Positions 1-9,453 of a DNA stretch of 64,000 bases are shown in pieces (the stretch's first letter is position 1; each line of letters starts with the position of its first letter). Position numbers and translations under genes: made by a program. The stretch covers positions 186,001 to 250,000 of the forward strand of contig NZ_RPFW01000007.1 in NCBI RefSeq assembly GCF_007827045.1, written 5' to 3'. The DNA comes from Trebonia kvetii. Lineage in GTDB: Bacteria; Actinomycetota; Actinomycetes; Streptosporangiales; Streptosporangiaceae. The notes below the pieces were generated by a model. The model had not been told where the DNA came from. It did not search any database and was given only the letters and a program-made list of their open reading frames with translations.

Positions 1-1212
1 GACGGGTCGAAGCTGACCGGACAGCTCGTCAAGGAGAACCTGGACCGGCGCAGCAACGCCAAGCTCCAGTCCTACGGCGCCTTCGCCAAGGGCGGCGCCG
101 AGGAGATCGCAAGCGTCACGGCTCCGGACGCCGGCACCGTCGTGCTGAACTTCGCCGCGCCGCAGGCCACCTTCCAGACCAACCTGGCGGGCGAGCCCGG
201 CATGATCATCGGCCAGAAGGGCGTCAGCGACCCGGCCGGCCTGCAGACCACCCCCGACGGCTCCGGCCCGTACACGCTGGGGCAGGCCGTCGCGGGCAGT
301 AGCTACACGATGACCAGGAAGGCCGGCGCCGCCGCCTCGGCCTACCCCTACACGACGATCGTCTACAAGGCGTTCCTCGACAAGCAGGCCCGGGTCAACG
401 CGCAGATCTCCGGGCAGACCGACGTCTCCATGCTGGACGCCTCCACCGCGGCGACGGCCCAGTCCAACGGCGTCACGCTGGCCAAGAACGGCGGCACCAT
501 CCAGACGCTGCTGATCTTCGACAAGACCGGCGTCACCGCCAAGGCGTTCGGCAGCAAGGACGCGCGGCTCGCGCTCAGCTACGCCATCGACCGCGCGGCG
601 TTCGCGAACGCCCTCGCCAAGGGCAGCCACCCGACGGCGAACGCCTTCCCGCAGGCCTCACCCGGCTACGACCCGGCGCTCGAGACCACCTACGCCTTCA
701 GCGACACGAAGGCCAAGCAGCTGCTCGCCCAGGCGGGTTACCCGCATGGCTTCTCGCTCACCATCACATCCTCACCGACCGACGAGGTACAGATGGAGTT
801 CCTGCAGAAGGAGTTCGCCGCGATCGGCGTCACGATGAACATCACCGAGACCACCTCCACCGCGCAGCTCTTCGCCGCCGTCAACACCCAGCCGATGGGC
901 TTCATCCCGCTGACCTGGGCCAGCGAGATCGGCATCACGGCCGGCGTGCTCGTCGGCGGCTTCGCCAATCCGCACCGGGCGAGCGACCCGGTGATCGGGG
1001 CCGCGCTCGGCGCCGCGTCCAACGCGACGGGCGACGGCTACCCGGCGGCGCTCAAGAAGCTGAACGACGCGCTTATCGACGAGGGATGGGTGATTCCGGT
1101 CACCGAGCAGTACGCCTACGTCGGCTACAACGCCAAGAAGGTCGCCAAGCCGGTCTTCCCCGGCCAGGACGGCTACCCGCTGCTGACGTCGCTGCGGCCC
1201 GCCGCAGCCTGA
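1..1212 (+). CDS. ABC transporter substrate-binding protein, SBP_bac_5 type (5' truncated by window edge)
   Basis: The reading frame is open from base 1, so the N-terminus (lipoprotein signal and first lobe) lies outside the window. The visible part fits the C-terminal two thirds of the family-5 extracellular solute-binding proteins that feed peptide/nickel-type ABC importers: the stretch around GSGPYTLGQ, then YAIDRAAFANAL, and a final region describing a hinge and second lobe. It lies 99 bp upstream of two permease genes and two ATPase genes in the same direction, so it is the binding protein of that importer. The glycosidases downstream suggest the ligand is an oligosaccharide or glycoside rather than a peptide; some DppA/OppA-type proteins are known to bind sugars. 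The ligand is inferred only. Confidence 0.85.
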   Translation, partial: DGSKLTGQLVKENLDRRSNAKLQSYGAFAKGGAEEIASVTAPDAGTVVLNFAAPQATFQTNLAGEPGMIIGQKGVSDPAGLQTTPDGSGPYTLGQAVAGSSYTMTRKAGAAASAYPYTTIVYKAFLDKQARVNAQISGQTDVSMLDASTAATAQSNGVTLAKNGGTIQTLLIFDKTGVTAKAFGSKDARLALSYAIDRAAFANALAKGSHPTANAFPQASPGYDPALETTYAFSDTKAKQLLAQAGYPHGFSLTITSSPTDEVQMEFLQKEFAAIGVTMNITETTSTAQLFAAVNTQPMGFIPLTWASEIGITAGVLVGGFANPHRASDPVIGAALGAASNATGDGYPAALKKLNDALIDEGWVIPVTEQYAYVGYNAKKVAKPVFPGQDGYPLLTSLRPAAA

Positions 1213-1311
1213 CGTCACCCGCCCGCCCAGGCGGCCGCGAGTACCGCGGCCTCGCGCAAACCCCGCGGCCGCCTGGCGCACCACAGCGCGAAACCAGAGA
1301 AGGGACGTGAC

Positions 1312-2257
1312 ATGCTCACCTACGTCGCCCGCCGGCTCGCCTTCGCCGTCGCCACCGTCCTGGCGGCGAGCGTGGTGAGCTTCCTGCTTGTGCACGCCTC
1401 CGGCAGCACCCCGGGGGCGATCACGGCCGGCGCCGGGGCCACTCCGGCCCTGATCGCCAAGGAAAACCTCCGCCTCGGCTGGGACCAGCCGCTTGTCACG
1501 CAGTACCTGACCTGGCTCGGTCACGCGGTACAGGGGAATCTCGGCGTCTCGCTCATCGACGGGCACAACATCTGGTCCGACCTGACGAGCCGGCTGCCGG
1601 TCACCGCCTCCATCGCCGTCTTCGCCACGCTGCTCAGCGGCATCCTCGGCACGGCGATCGGCGTCGCCGCCGCGGTACGCGGCGGCGTGGTCGACCGGGT
1701 GGTCACCGTCGGCGGCGGCATCGCGCTGTCGCTGCCCCAGTTCTGGATCGGCATCCTGCTCGTCTACCTGATCGCGATCAAGGCGGGCCTGTTGCCCGCC
1801 CGCCACCGGCTACATCGCGTTCAGCGCGTCACCGGGCCAGTACTTGCAGAGCCTGGCGCTCCCGGTCGTCACCCTGGCCATCACCGGCACGGCGATCATC
1901 GCGCGCACCACCCGCACCGGGATGGTCTCGGCGCTGCGGCAGGAGCACATCAGGACGCTGCACGCGCTCGGCACCCCGCCGTGGCGGATCCGCTACGTGC
2001 ACGCGCTGCGCTTCGCCGGCGCGCCGGTGGTCTCTGTCCTCGGCATCCAGTTCATCGCGCTGTTCGGCGGCTCGGTGGTCATCGAGCAGCTCTTCGCGCT
2101 GCCCGGCCTCGGCCAGGCCGCGTCGAACGCGATCGGCAACAACGACCTCCCGGCCGTGCAGGGCGTCGTGATCATCGCCACCGTCGTCGTGGTCATCACC
2201 AACCTGGTGCTCGACCTGGTGCTCGCCGCCCTCGACCCCAAGGTGCGTACCGCATGA
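1312..2257 (+). pseudogene. ABC transporter permease, DppB/OppB type, frameshifted
   Basis: This is an inner-membrane permease of the peptide/nickel importer family (BPD_transp_1). The ATG at 1312 follows GAAGGGACGTGAC. The first half reads in frame 1 up to ...KAGLLPA near 1800. The second half (YIAFSASPGQYLQSLALP... to VLDLVLAALDPKVRTA) reads in frame 2 and ends at 2257. At 1795-1804 the run GCCCGCCCGCCACC carries one extra CGCC unit; removing four bases restores the family-typical LLPATGY. Everything else is intact, including the EAA-type loop around ALGTPPWRIRYVHALR. It is either a recent 4-bp duplication that kills the gene or a sequencing/assembly error. The stop overlaps the ATG of the next permease (ATGA). 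Confidence 0.8.
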
Positions 2258-3285
2258 CCGCCTCGCCCGTTAGCCCGGCAAGCACCGCGACCACCGTCCC
2301 GGCTCGCGGGCACGCCCTCCGCCGGACCGGCAGGGCACTGCGCGGCGGCGGACTGCTGGCGGCCGGCTGGCTCGTGCTGCTGCTGCTCGCGTCGCTCACC
2401 GCCGCGTGGTGGGAGCCGTACCAGACCGACGCCCAGGATTCGGCGCACACCCTGGCAGGCCCGTCGGGCAGTCACTGGCTCGGCACCGACGAACTCGGCC
2501 GTGACGTGCTGACCCGCATCGCGGCGGGCAGCTGGATCTCGGTCGGCCCGGCGCTGCTCGCGGTCGTCGTCGCCTTCGGCATCGGCATCCCGCTGGCGCT
2601 CGCCGCGGCCGAGCACGGCCGCTGGGTGGAGCGCGGGTCTAGCCGGTTCGCCGAACTGCTGCTCGCGCTGCCGGCGATCGTCATCCTGCTCGCCTTCGTC
2701 GGGGCGGTCGGCGTGCATCCCTGGGCGATCATGACCGTCCTTGGCGTGCTGCTCAGCGCGCCGGTGTACCGGGTGTTCCTCATCCAGGCGCAGTCGCTGC
2801 GCACCCGGCTCTACGTGGACGCGGCCCGGGTGAACGGCGTGTCGTCGGCCCAGGTCAACCTCAGGCACGTGCTGCCAGGCATGCTCACCGCGATCGCGGT
2901 GCAGGCGGCGCAGCTGTTCGCGATCGGCGTGCTCATCGAGGCCGGCCTGGCCTTCATGGGCTTCGGCCCCTCGGTCCCCTCCCCCAGCTGGGGCGGGCTG
3001 ATCGCCGCCGCGTCGCAGCACATCTACGACGACCCGTGGCTCATGGTGCCGACCGGCCTGGTGCTCGCGTTGACCGTCATCGCCGCCAACGTGCTCGCCG
3101 ACGCCGTCGGCACCGGCGGCGGCGAGCGCGAGCGGGTGCGCCTGCGGCCCTCCGCCCCCGAGCGGGGGAAGCGCCGTCCGGCCGGGGCCGGGCACACCGG
3201 AGCTCGCGTTCTGGTTGGTAGATGGTGTTACAGGTACGGGAGGTGCGACAGTTTCCGGTGTCGCGGTGGGCGAGCCGACGGCTGA
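2254..3285 (+). CDS. ABC transporter permease, DppC/OppC type
   Basis: Second membrane subunit of the importer. A cytoplasmic N-terminus is followed by a hydrophobic segment (LLAAGWLVLLLLASLTAAWW), the periplasmic-side motif HWLGTDELGRDVLTRI typical of DppC proteins, and about five further membrane segments. The EAA-like loop is at AARVNGVSSAQVNLRHVLPG, and GLAFMGFGP is also family-typical. The ATG at 2254 overlaps the stop of the preceding permease by 4 bp, which implies translational coupling. The last ~55 residues after NVLADAVG are Arg/Gly-rich, unlike the family, and overlap the start of the ATPase gene; the functional protein probably ends near residue 290 with an unconserved tail. Confidence 0.9.
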   Translation: MTASPVSPASTATTVPARGHALRRTGRALRGGGLLAAGWLVLLLLASLTAAWWEPYQTDAQDSAHTLAGPSGSHWLGTDELGRDVLTRIAAGSWISVGPALLAVVVAFGIGIPLALAAAEHGRWVERGSSRFAELLLALPAIVILLAFVGAVGVHPWAIMTVLGVLLSAPVYRVFLIQAQSLRTRLYVDAARVNGVSSAQVNLRHVLPGMLTAIAVQAAQLFAIGVLIEAGLAFMGFGPSVPSPSWGGLIAAASQHIYDDPWLMVPTGLVLALTVIAANVLADAVGTGGGERERVRLRPSAPERGKRRPAGAGHTGARVLVGRWCYRYGRCDSFRCRGGRADG

Positions 3286-4330
3286 TCCCGGTGCGCTGCT
3301 CGACGTGCGCGACCTCACCGTCTCGGTGGCGGGCGGACCGGACCTGGTGACCGGCGTCTCGTTCGCGGTGCACGAGGGGACGGTGCTCGGCCTCGTCGGC
3401 GAGTCCGGCTGCGGCAAGACGATGACCGCGCGCGCCCTGCTCGGGCTGCTGCCAGAAGGAGTGGCGGTAACCGGCGGGACGATCGATTTCCGCGGACGAG
3501 ATCTCACCGCACTGACCGAACGTGAGCTGCGCGCCGTCCGGGGCCGCGAGATCGCGCTGATCTCCCAGGAGCCGATGGTCGCACTCGACCCGATGTTCAG
3601 CGTCGGCTACCAGCTCACCCAGCCGATCCGCAGGTTCCGCAGTGCTGGCGGGCAGAGGGTAGGCCGCGCCGAGCCGCGGCGGATCGCCGCGGAACTGCTC
3701 CGCCAGGTCGGCATCGTCGACGCAAAGCGGGTGCTGCGCAGCTACCCGCATCAGCTGTCTGGCGGCATGGCGCAGCGGGTCTGCATCGCGCTCGCGCTTA
3801 CCGGGTCGCCGAAGCTGCTCATCGCCGACGAGCCAACCACCGCACTCGACGTGACCGTGCAGGCGGAGATCCTCAGCCTGCTCCGCTCCCTGGTCCGCTC
3901 CCGCGGCCTGTCCGTCATCATCGTCAGCCACGACCTCGGCGTCATCGCCGACCTGGCGGATGAGGTGGCCGTCATGTACGCGGGCCAGGTCGTGGAGTCG
4001 GGCACTGTCGAGACGGTGCTCGGCCAGCCCAGCCACCCCTACACCGCGGCGCTGCTTGGCGCCAACCCGCACGTCGCCGAGGGCCTGCCGGTGCCTGAGC
4101 GGCTCGCCTCGATCCCCGGTACCGTGCCCGCGCCCGCCGACTGGCCGGCCGGCTGCCGGTTCGCCGGCCGATGCGCACTGGCGACCGAGGCGTGCGCTCA
4201 GCCAGTGCCGCTCACCCCGATGCACAGCACAGGGGCGCACGGCACGGGGGCGGTCCGCTGCGTCCACCCGCTTCGCTCACCGCAACCGCTGCGAGAAACG
4301 CGTCCCGTCGAGCCCGGAGTCCCCTCATGA
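3266..4330 (+). CDS. ABC transporter ATP-binding protein, OppD/DppD type
   Basis: First ATPase of the importer. It shows Walker A GESGCGKT, Q-loop ISQEP, signature LSGGMAQRV, Walker B LLIADEPTTALD and the switch His in IVSHD. The oligopeptide-transporter C-terminal extension (HPYTAALLGANPH, then the Cys-bearing GCRFAGRCALATEAC) is present. I start it at GTG 3266, giving a product that begins MGEPTADPGALLDVRDLTV. An in-frame TTG at 3215 would add 17 unusual residues and has no ribosome site; a GGAGGT at 3239-3244 lies about 20 bases before the GTG, so the start is uncertain. It overlaps the permease end by 20 bp and the next ATPase by 4 bp. Confidence 0.88.
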   Translation: MGEPTADPGALLDVRDLTVSVAGGPDLVTGVSFAVHEGTVLGLVGESGCGKTMTARALLGLLPEGVAVTGGTIDFRGRDLTALTERELRAVRGREIALISQEPMVALDPMFSVGYQLTQPIRRFRSAGGQRVGRAEPRRIAAELLRQVGIVDAKRVLRSYPHQLSGGMAQRVCIALALTGSPKLLIADEPTTALDVTVQAEILSLLRSLVRSRGLSVIIVSHDLGVIADLADEVAVMYAGQVVESGTVETVLGQPSHPYTAALLGANPHVAEGLPVPERLASIPGTVPAPADWPAGCRFAGRCALATEACAQPVPLTPMHSTGAHGTGAVRCVHPLRSPQPLRETRPVEPGVPS

Positions 4331-5445
4331 GCACCGCCGTCCCCGCTCCCGCCCCGTCCGGCACCGCAGCGGCCGGCCCGGCCCTCGAGGTCCGCGATCT
4401 CACCGTCCGCTACGGCCGCCCTGTCCGCTTCGGAGGCACTGCCAAAACGTCGCCCGCCGTGGACGGCGTGTCCTTCGACATCGCCCCCGGCGAGACCCTC
4501 GGCCTGGTCGGCGAGTCCGGCTCGGGCAAGTCGACGATCGGCAAGGCCATCCTCGGTCTTCAGCCGGCCTCCGCGGGTCAGGTGCTGCTGCACGGCAGCG
4601 ACATCACCAGGGCGTCGCTGCGGCAGCGCCGGGTCACGGCGATCGACCTGCGCGTGGTGTTCCAGGACCCGTACTCCTCGCTCAACCCGGCGCAAACCAT
4701 CGGCAAGACGCTCACCGAGCCGCTGCGGGTGCTGCGGGTGCCGAAGGATCAGCACCGCCCGCGGGCCGCCGAGGCGCTCGCCGCGGTCGGCCTGCCCGCC
4801 GACGCGATCGACCGCTACCCAGCGCAGTTCTCCGGCGGGCAGCGGCAACGGATCGCGATCGCCAGGGCCCTGGTCTGCGACCCGCAGGTCATCGTGCTCG
4901 ACGAGCCGGTCAGCTCTCTCGACGTCTCGACTCAGGCTCAGGTGCTCAACCTGCTCGCCGACCTGCGCGACGCTCGCGGTCTCGCGCTGCTGTTCATCGC
5001 GCACGACCTCGGCGTCGTCCGGTTCCTCGCCCAGCGGGCGGTGGTGCTCTACCGCGGCCAGGTGATGGAGTCCGGCCCTATCGAGGAGGTCACCCAGCGG
5101 CCGGGGCACCCGTACACCATCGCCCTGACCGCCGCGGCCCCGGTGCCGCAGCCCGCCGAGCAGGCCCGCCGCCGCGCCGCCCGCGAGGCGCTCGGCATCG
5201 GCACCGCGGGCGCCACGCCGACCGCCGCCGGCGGCTGCCCGTTCGCGACCCGCTGTCCGCTGGTCACCGACGTTTGCCGTACCGAACGGGTTCCGCTTAC
5301 TCCGGCCGTCGACAGCGCCACCTCCGGTGCGGGGTGGGTCGTCGCCTGCCATCACGCCGGCCAGGCCGCGGGAATGCGTCCGGCGGCCGGAGTCAGCGGC
5401 AACCGTTCCTTATCCGATTTCCTTTCACTCTTCTTATGGAGATGA
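4327..5445 (+). CDS. ABC transporter ATP-binding protein, OppF/DppF type
   Basis: Second ATPase of the importer, 372 aa. It has Walker A GESGSGKST, Q-loop FQDPYSSLNP (diagnostic of the DppF/OppF branch), signature FSGGQRQRIAIARAL, Walker B VIVLDEPVSSLD, switch IAHD, and the C-terminal GHPYTIALTAAAP / GCPFATRCPLVTDVC extension. The ATG at 4327 overlaps the previous stop (ATGA), and the end overlaps the start of the GH1 gene by 10 bp. One transcript probably carries transporter and glycosidases together. In sugar-type members of this family the two ATPases act as a heterodimer; that is inferred here from gene order. Confidence 0.92.
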   Translation: MSTAVPAPAPSGTAAAGPALEVRDLTVRYGRPVRFGGTAKTSPAVDGVSFDIAPGETLGLVGESGSGKSTIGKAILGLQPASAGQVLLHGSDITRASLRQRRVTAIDLRVVFQDPYSSLNPAQTIGKTLTEPLRVLRVPKDQHRPRAAEALAAVGLPADAIDRYPAQFSGGQRQRIAIARALVCDPQVIVLDEPVSSLDVSTQAQVLNLLADLRDARGLALLFIAHDLGVVRFLAQRAVVLYRGQVMESGPIEEVTQRPGHPYTIALTAAAPVPQPAEQARRRAAREALGIGTAGATPTAAGGCPFATRCPLVTDVCRTERVPLTPAVDSATSGAGWVVACHHAGQAAGMRPAAGVSGNRSLSDFLSLFLWR

Positions 5446-6698
5446 CTGTGCAGCAGTTTCCCAACGGCTTCCTGTGGGGCGTCGCCAGCGCCGGGCACCA
5501 GAACGAGGGCGGCAACACCGACAGCGACACCTGGTTCGCCGAGCACGTGCAGCCGACCGTGTTCCGCGAGCGCTCGGGCCGCGCGTGCAACGGCTGGGAA
5601 CTGTGGCGCGAGGACATCGACCTGGCCGCGGGGATGAACCTCAACGCCTACCGGTTCTCCGTCGAGTGGGCGCGGGTCGAGCCGGCCGAGGGCGAGTTCT
5701 CCGCCGCGGCGCTCGAGCACTACGCGGCGATGGCCCGCTACTGCGCCGAGCTCGGCCTCGCTCCCGTGGTGACGTTCAACCACTTCACCTCGCCGCACTG
5801 GTTCGCGAAGCGCGGCGGGTGGCTCGACCCGGAGGCGCCCGCCCTGTTCGCCAGGTACTGCGACCGGGTGATGGACGCGTTCGGCGAGCTGATCGCCTGC
5901 GCGGTCACGCTGAACGAGCCTGACCTGCCCGCCATGCTCGCCTGGTCCGGGCTACCGCCGTTCGTCCGCGACCTGGAGCGCGCCACCCTGGAGGCGGCGA
6001 GCCTGGCCGCGGGGGTGCCGCGGTACCGGATGAGCAACCTGGTCCTGCCCGAGGAACGGGACGCGATCTGCGACGGGATGACCGCCGGGCACCGCGCCGC
6101 GCGGGCCGCGATCAAGGCGCGGCGGCCCGAGCTGCCCGTCGGCTTCGCCCTCGCCATCGTGGACGACCAGGTGTGCGGCGACGACCCGAGCCTGCGGGAC
6201 GGCAAGCGGGCCGAGGTCTACCAGCGCTGGCTCGACCTGGCCCGCGAGGACGACTTCATCGCCATCCAGAACTACGAGCGGCACTATTACGACGCGCAGC
6301 GGCGGGTCAACCCGGACGGGACACCCGCGCTCGGCGGGCCGATGAGCGGGCGCGACCCCGCGTCGCTCGGCTCCTGCGCGCGGTACGCGCACCAGGCGAC
6401 CGGGGTGCCGGTGCTTGTCACCGAGCACGGCATGCAGACGCACGACGACGCGGAGCGTGCCGCGTTCATCGAGCCGTCGCTGCGCGGGCTGCGCGAGGCG
6501 ATGGCCGACGGGGTGCCGGTGCTCGGCTACCACCACTGGACGCTGATGGACAACTACGAGTGGATCTTCGGCTACGGCGAGCAGCTCGGGCTGCATTCTG
6601 TTGACCGGGAGACGTTCGTGCGCACCGCCAAGCCGAGCGCCGGCGTGTACGCGGCGCTCGTGACTGAATTGTCAGCCAGGGGGGACCGGCGTGGATGA
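5436..6698 (+). CDS. Glycoside hydrolase family 1 (beta-glucosidase/beta-glycosidase)
   Basis: A 420-aa GH1 TIM barrel without signal peptide, hence cytoplasmic. It begins with the family signature FPNGFLWGVASAG and carries the acid/base Glu161 in TLNEP and the nucleophile Glu330 in VTEHG (usually TENG). The C-terminal HHWTLMDNYEWIFGYGEQLGL follows the GH1 consensus WSLLDNFEW. ATG 5436 and ATG 5442 are both possible starts; the first overlaps the ATPase gene. Placed after an importer and before two rhamnosidases, it probably removes the beta-linked glucose left after rhamnose cleavage. GH1 also covers galactosidases and fucosidases, so the sugar is not certain. It overlaps the next gene by 8 bp. 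Confidence 0.93.
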   Translation: MEMTVQQFPNGFLWGVASAGHQNEGGNTDSDTWFAEHVQPTVFRERSGRACNGWELWREDIDLAAGMNLNAYRFSVEWARVEPAEGEFSAAALEHYAAMARYCAELGLAPVVTFNHFTSPHWFAKRGGWLDPEAPALFARYCDRVMDAFGELIACAVTLNEPDLPAMLAWSGLPPFVRDLERATLEAASLAAGVPRYRMSNLVLPEERDAICDGMTAGHRAARAAIKARRPELPVGFALAIVDDQVCGDDPSLRDGKRAEVYQRWLDLAREDDFIAIQNYERHYYDAQRRVNPDGTPALGGPMSGRDPASLGSCARYAHQATGVPVLVTEHGMQTHDDAERAAFIEPSLRGLREAMADGVPVLGYHHWTLMDNYEWIFGYGEQLGLHSVDRETFVRTAKPSAGVYAALVTELSARGDRRG

Positions 6699-9453
6699 GC
6701 TCTCCCCGGTCCGCTTCGAGCACCACCGGGAGGCACTCGGCATTGGCGAGGCGGCACCCCGGCTGTCCTGGCAGGCTCTGCCATCGGAAGACTTCGCGGG
6801 GCCCGCGGAAGGCTTCGCGGGGCCCGCAGACGACTTCGCGGGACCGTCGGCCGGCTGCTCCGGGGCCGCGAAGCCGGGCTGGCGGCAGGCGGCCTACGAG
6901 CTGGCGATCGGCGACGAGGTGTTCCGGGTCGCGTCGCCGGATTCGGTGCTTGTGCCCTGGCCGGCGACGCCACTCGCACCCCGCCAGGCGCGGACGGTGC
7001 GGGTGCGGGTCACCGGCGAGGACGGCCGCGTGTCCGACTGGAGTGACCCCGCCGTCGTGGAGCGCGGCCTGGACGCCGGCTGCTGGCAGGCGTCGCTGAT
7101 CGAGCCGTCACGCGACGAGCGCGGTCCCGCCGCGCTGTTCCGTCATTCGTTCACGGTGCCAGGCGGCATCGCATCGGCCCGGCTCTACGCGACCGCGCAC
7201 GGGATCTATGTCGCGGAGATCAACGGCCGCCGGGTCGGCGACGACGCCCTGGCGCCCGGCTGGACCAGCTACCACCACCGGCTGCGCTACCAGGCCTACG
7301 ACGTGACCGACCTGCTACGGGCCGGGGCGAACGCGATCGGCTTCACGGCCGCCGACGGCTGGTGGCGCGGCAGGCTCGGCTTCGTCCCCGGCGCGCGGGA
7401 CACCTACGGGACCTCGCTCGGCGTGCTCGCGCAGCTCGAGATCACCGGCACGGACGGCAGCCGGACGGTGCTCGGCAGCGACGGGAGCTGGCGCTGCGCG
7501 ACCGGGCCGGTGCGAGCTGCCGACCTGTACGACGGCGAGCACTACGACGCGACCCGTGAGGTGCCCGGCTGGTCGCAGCCCGGGTTCGACGACTCGGGCT
7601 GGTCCCTCGTCCGCTCCGGCTCGGTCGACCTGTCCACCCTGGTGGCGCCGGACGGGCCGGCGGTGCGCGCCACGGAGGGGCTCGCCGTCCGCTCGACGAC
7701 CGTCACGCCAGCCGGCTCGGCCGTGCTCGACTTCGGGCAGAACCTGGTCGGACGGCTGCGGATCAGGGTGCGCGGGCGACGCGGCGCGACGGTCACCATC
7801 AGGCACGCAGAGGTGCTCGACGCCGACGGCGGGCTCGCGATCGGGCCGCTGCGGACCGCGAAGGCCACGGATCGCTACACGCTGCGCGGTTCCGCGGGCG
7901 ATGGCGGTGCCGGCGGCGCACCCGGCGTGGAGGAGTGGGAGCCTGAGTTCACCATCCACGGCTTCCGCTATGCCGAGGTGTCGGGCGGCTACGACGAGCT
8001 GACCGCGGTCGCCGTCGTCTACCACTCGGACATGGCGCGAACCGGCTGGTTTTCCTGCTCCGACGAGCTGCTCACCCGGCTGCACGGCAACGTCGTGTGG
8101 GGCATGCGGGGCAACTTCACCGACGTGCCGACCGACTGCCCGCAGCGTGACGAGCGGCTCGGCTGGACAGGCGACCTCCAGGTGTTCGCGCCGACCGCCG
8201 CCTACCTGTACGACTGCGCGGGCTTCCTCACCTCCTGGCTCGGCGACCTGGCGGCGGACCAGACGGCGGAGGGGACGGTGCCGCTGTTCGTGCCGCGGGT
8301 CGACTTCCCGGGGCCGTTCAAGGAACCCGCGCCGACCGCCGGCTGGAGCGACGCGGCGGTGATCGTCCCCTGGGTGGCCTACCAGCGGTTCGGCGACGCC
8401 GGGGTACTGCGGCGGCAGTACGACAGCATGCGGGCCTGGGTGGACGGGCTGACCGACCTGCTCGGGCCCGGCACGCTGTTCGACCGGCCGGCCATGCAGC
8501 TGGGCGACTGGCTCGACCCGGCCGCCCCGCCGGACAAGCCGTGGGCGGCGACCACCGACCCGCACCTGGTGGCGACCGCGTACCGGGTGCACACGGCGGA
8601 ACTGCTCGCGCGGATCGCCGCGGTGCTCGGCGAGGACTCTGACGCCGCGAGGTACGCGGAACTCGCCGAAGGGGTGCGGCAGGCGTTCCGCGACGCGTAC
8701 GTGACACCGCGCGGCCGGGTGGTCAGCGATTCGCAGACGGCTTACGCGCTCGCGCTGCGGTTCGGCCTGCTGCGCGATGCCGAGCAGCGTTCGCTGGCCG
8801 GCGAGCGCCTGGTTTCGCTGGTCCGTGCTGCGGGGCATCACGTGGCGACCGGCTTCCTCGGCACCCCGCTGATCTGCGACGCGCTGACCGACGCGGGCGC
8901 CGTCGACGACGCTTACCTGCTGCTGCGGCAGACCGAATGCCCGTCCTGGCTGTACCCGGTGACGATGGGCGCGACCACGATCTGGGAGCGCTGGGACTCC
9001 CTGCTGCCGGACGGGACTGTCAACCCGGGCGCGATGACGTCGTTCAACCACTACGCACTCGGCGCGGTCGCGGACTGGATGCACCGGGTGATCGGCGGGC
9101 TCGCCCCCGCCGAGCCCGGCTACCGGCGGCTGCGGGTCGAGCCGCGGCCCGGCGGCGGCCTGACCTGGGCGCGGACCGCGCACCAGACGCCGTACGGCCT
9201 CGCCGAAGTGTCCTGGCGGCGTGCCGACGGGCGGCTGACCGTAGACATCACCGTGCCGGCCGGCACGACGGCGGACGTGGTGCTGCCCGGGGCCTCGCCG
9301 GTGACGGCCGGGCCTGGGCGGCATGAGTTCCGCTGTGCGTACCGGGACGTGGCTGACGACCCGGAATGGCGCCTATCCCGGATCCCGCCGGAGAGCGACG
9401 CCCCGCATGAGGCAGCCCCGCATGAGGCCGCCCCGCACCAGGGGGAACAGTGA
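6691..9453 (+). CDS. Alpha-L-rhamnosidase, glycoside hydrolase family 78 (first copy)
   Basis: A 920-aa GH78 enzyme starting at GTG 6691, eight bases inside the GH1 gene. Order: short Fn3-like N-terminal part; the Bac_rhamnosid_N beta-domain (RLYATAHGIYVAEINGRRVG ... YQAYDVTDLL ... DGWWRGRLGF); the concanavalin-like domain with FGQNLVGRLR; the (alpha/alpha)6 barrel carrying TDCPQRDERLGWTGD (acidic cluster at residues 487-495, general acid region) and TTIWERW (Glu766, the likely base); then a beta-sandwich tail. It has no signal peptide and is probably cytoplasmic. An N-terminal in-frame repeat (F-A-G-P) and a C-terminal APHEA repeat look like unconserved linkers. The role is removal of terminal alpha-L-rhamnose from imported glycosides. 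Confidence 0.93.
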   Translation: MDELSPVRFEHHREALGIGEAAPRLSWQALPSEDFAGPAEGFAGPADDFAGPSAGCSGAAKPGWRQAAYELAIGDEVFRVASPDSVLVPWPATPLAPRQARTVRVRVTGEDGRVSDWSDPAVVERGLDAGCWQASLIEPSRDERGPAALFRHSFTVPGGIASARLYATAHGIYVAEINGRRVGDDALAPGWTSYHHRLRYQAYDVTDLLRAGANAIGFTAADGWWRGRLGFVPGARDTYGTSLGVLAQLEITGTDGSRTVLGSDGSWRCATGPVRAADLYDGEHYDATREVPGWSQPGFDDSGWSLVRSGSVDLSTLVAPDGPAVRATEGLAVRSTTVTPAGSAVLDFGQNLVGRLRIRVRGRRGATVTIRHAEVLDADGGLAIGPLRTAKATDRYTLRGSAGDGGAGGAPGVEEWEPEFTIHGFRYAEVSGGYDELTAVAVVYHSDMARTGWFSCSDELLTRLHGNVVWGMRGNFTDVPTDCPQRDERLGWTGDLQVFAPTAAYLYDCAGFLTSWLGDLAADQTAEGTVPLFVPRVDFPGPFKEPAPTAGWSDAAVIVPWVAYQRFGDAGVLRRQYDSMRAWVDGLTDLLGPGTLFDRPAMQLGDWLDPAAPPDKPWAATTDPHLVATAYRVHTAELLARIAAVLGEDSDAARYAELAEGVRQAFRDAYVTPRGRVVSDSQTAYALALRFGLLRDAEQRSLAGERLVSLVRAAGHHVATGFLGTPLICDALTDAGAVDDAYLLLRQTECPSWLYPVTMGATTIWERWDSLLPDGTVNPGAMTSFNHYALGAVADWMHRVIGGLAPAEPGYRRLRVEPRPGGGLTWARTAHQTPYGLAEVSWRRADGRLTVDITVPAGTTADVVLPGASPVTAGPGRHEFRCAYRDVADDPEWRLSRIPPESDAPHEAAPHEAAPHQGEQ
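6787..6848 (+). repeat. Three-copy in-frame repeat in the GH78 N-terminus
   Basis: Three degenerate copies of a 24-nt unit around GACTTCGCGGGGCCCGC encode EDFAGPA, EGFAGPA and DDFAGPS. It interrupts the region between the Fn3-like start and the first beta domain and is probably a variable linker. Confidence 0.7.

Noticed and set aside
1993..3507. Long open frame on the minus strand across permease and ATPase genes
   Set aside because: Spans several real genes on the plus strand and shows no domain signature.
7315..9324. Long open frame antisense to the first GH78 gene
   Set aside because: Arg/Pro/His-rich with no family motifs; it arises from GC-biased third positions of the real gene on the other strand.
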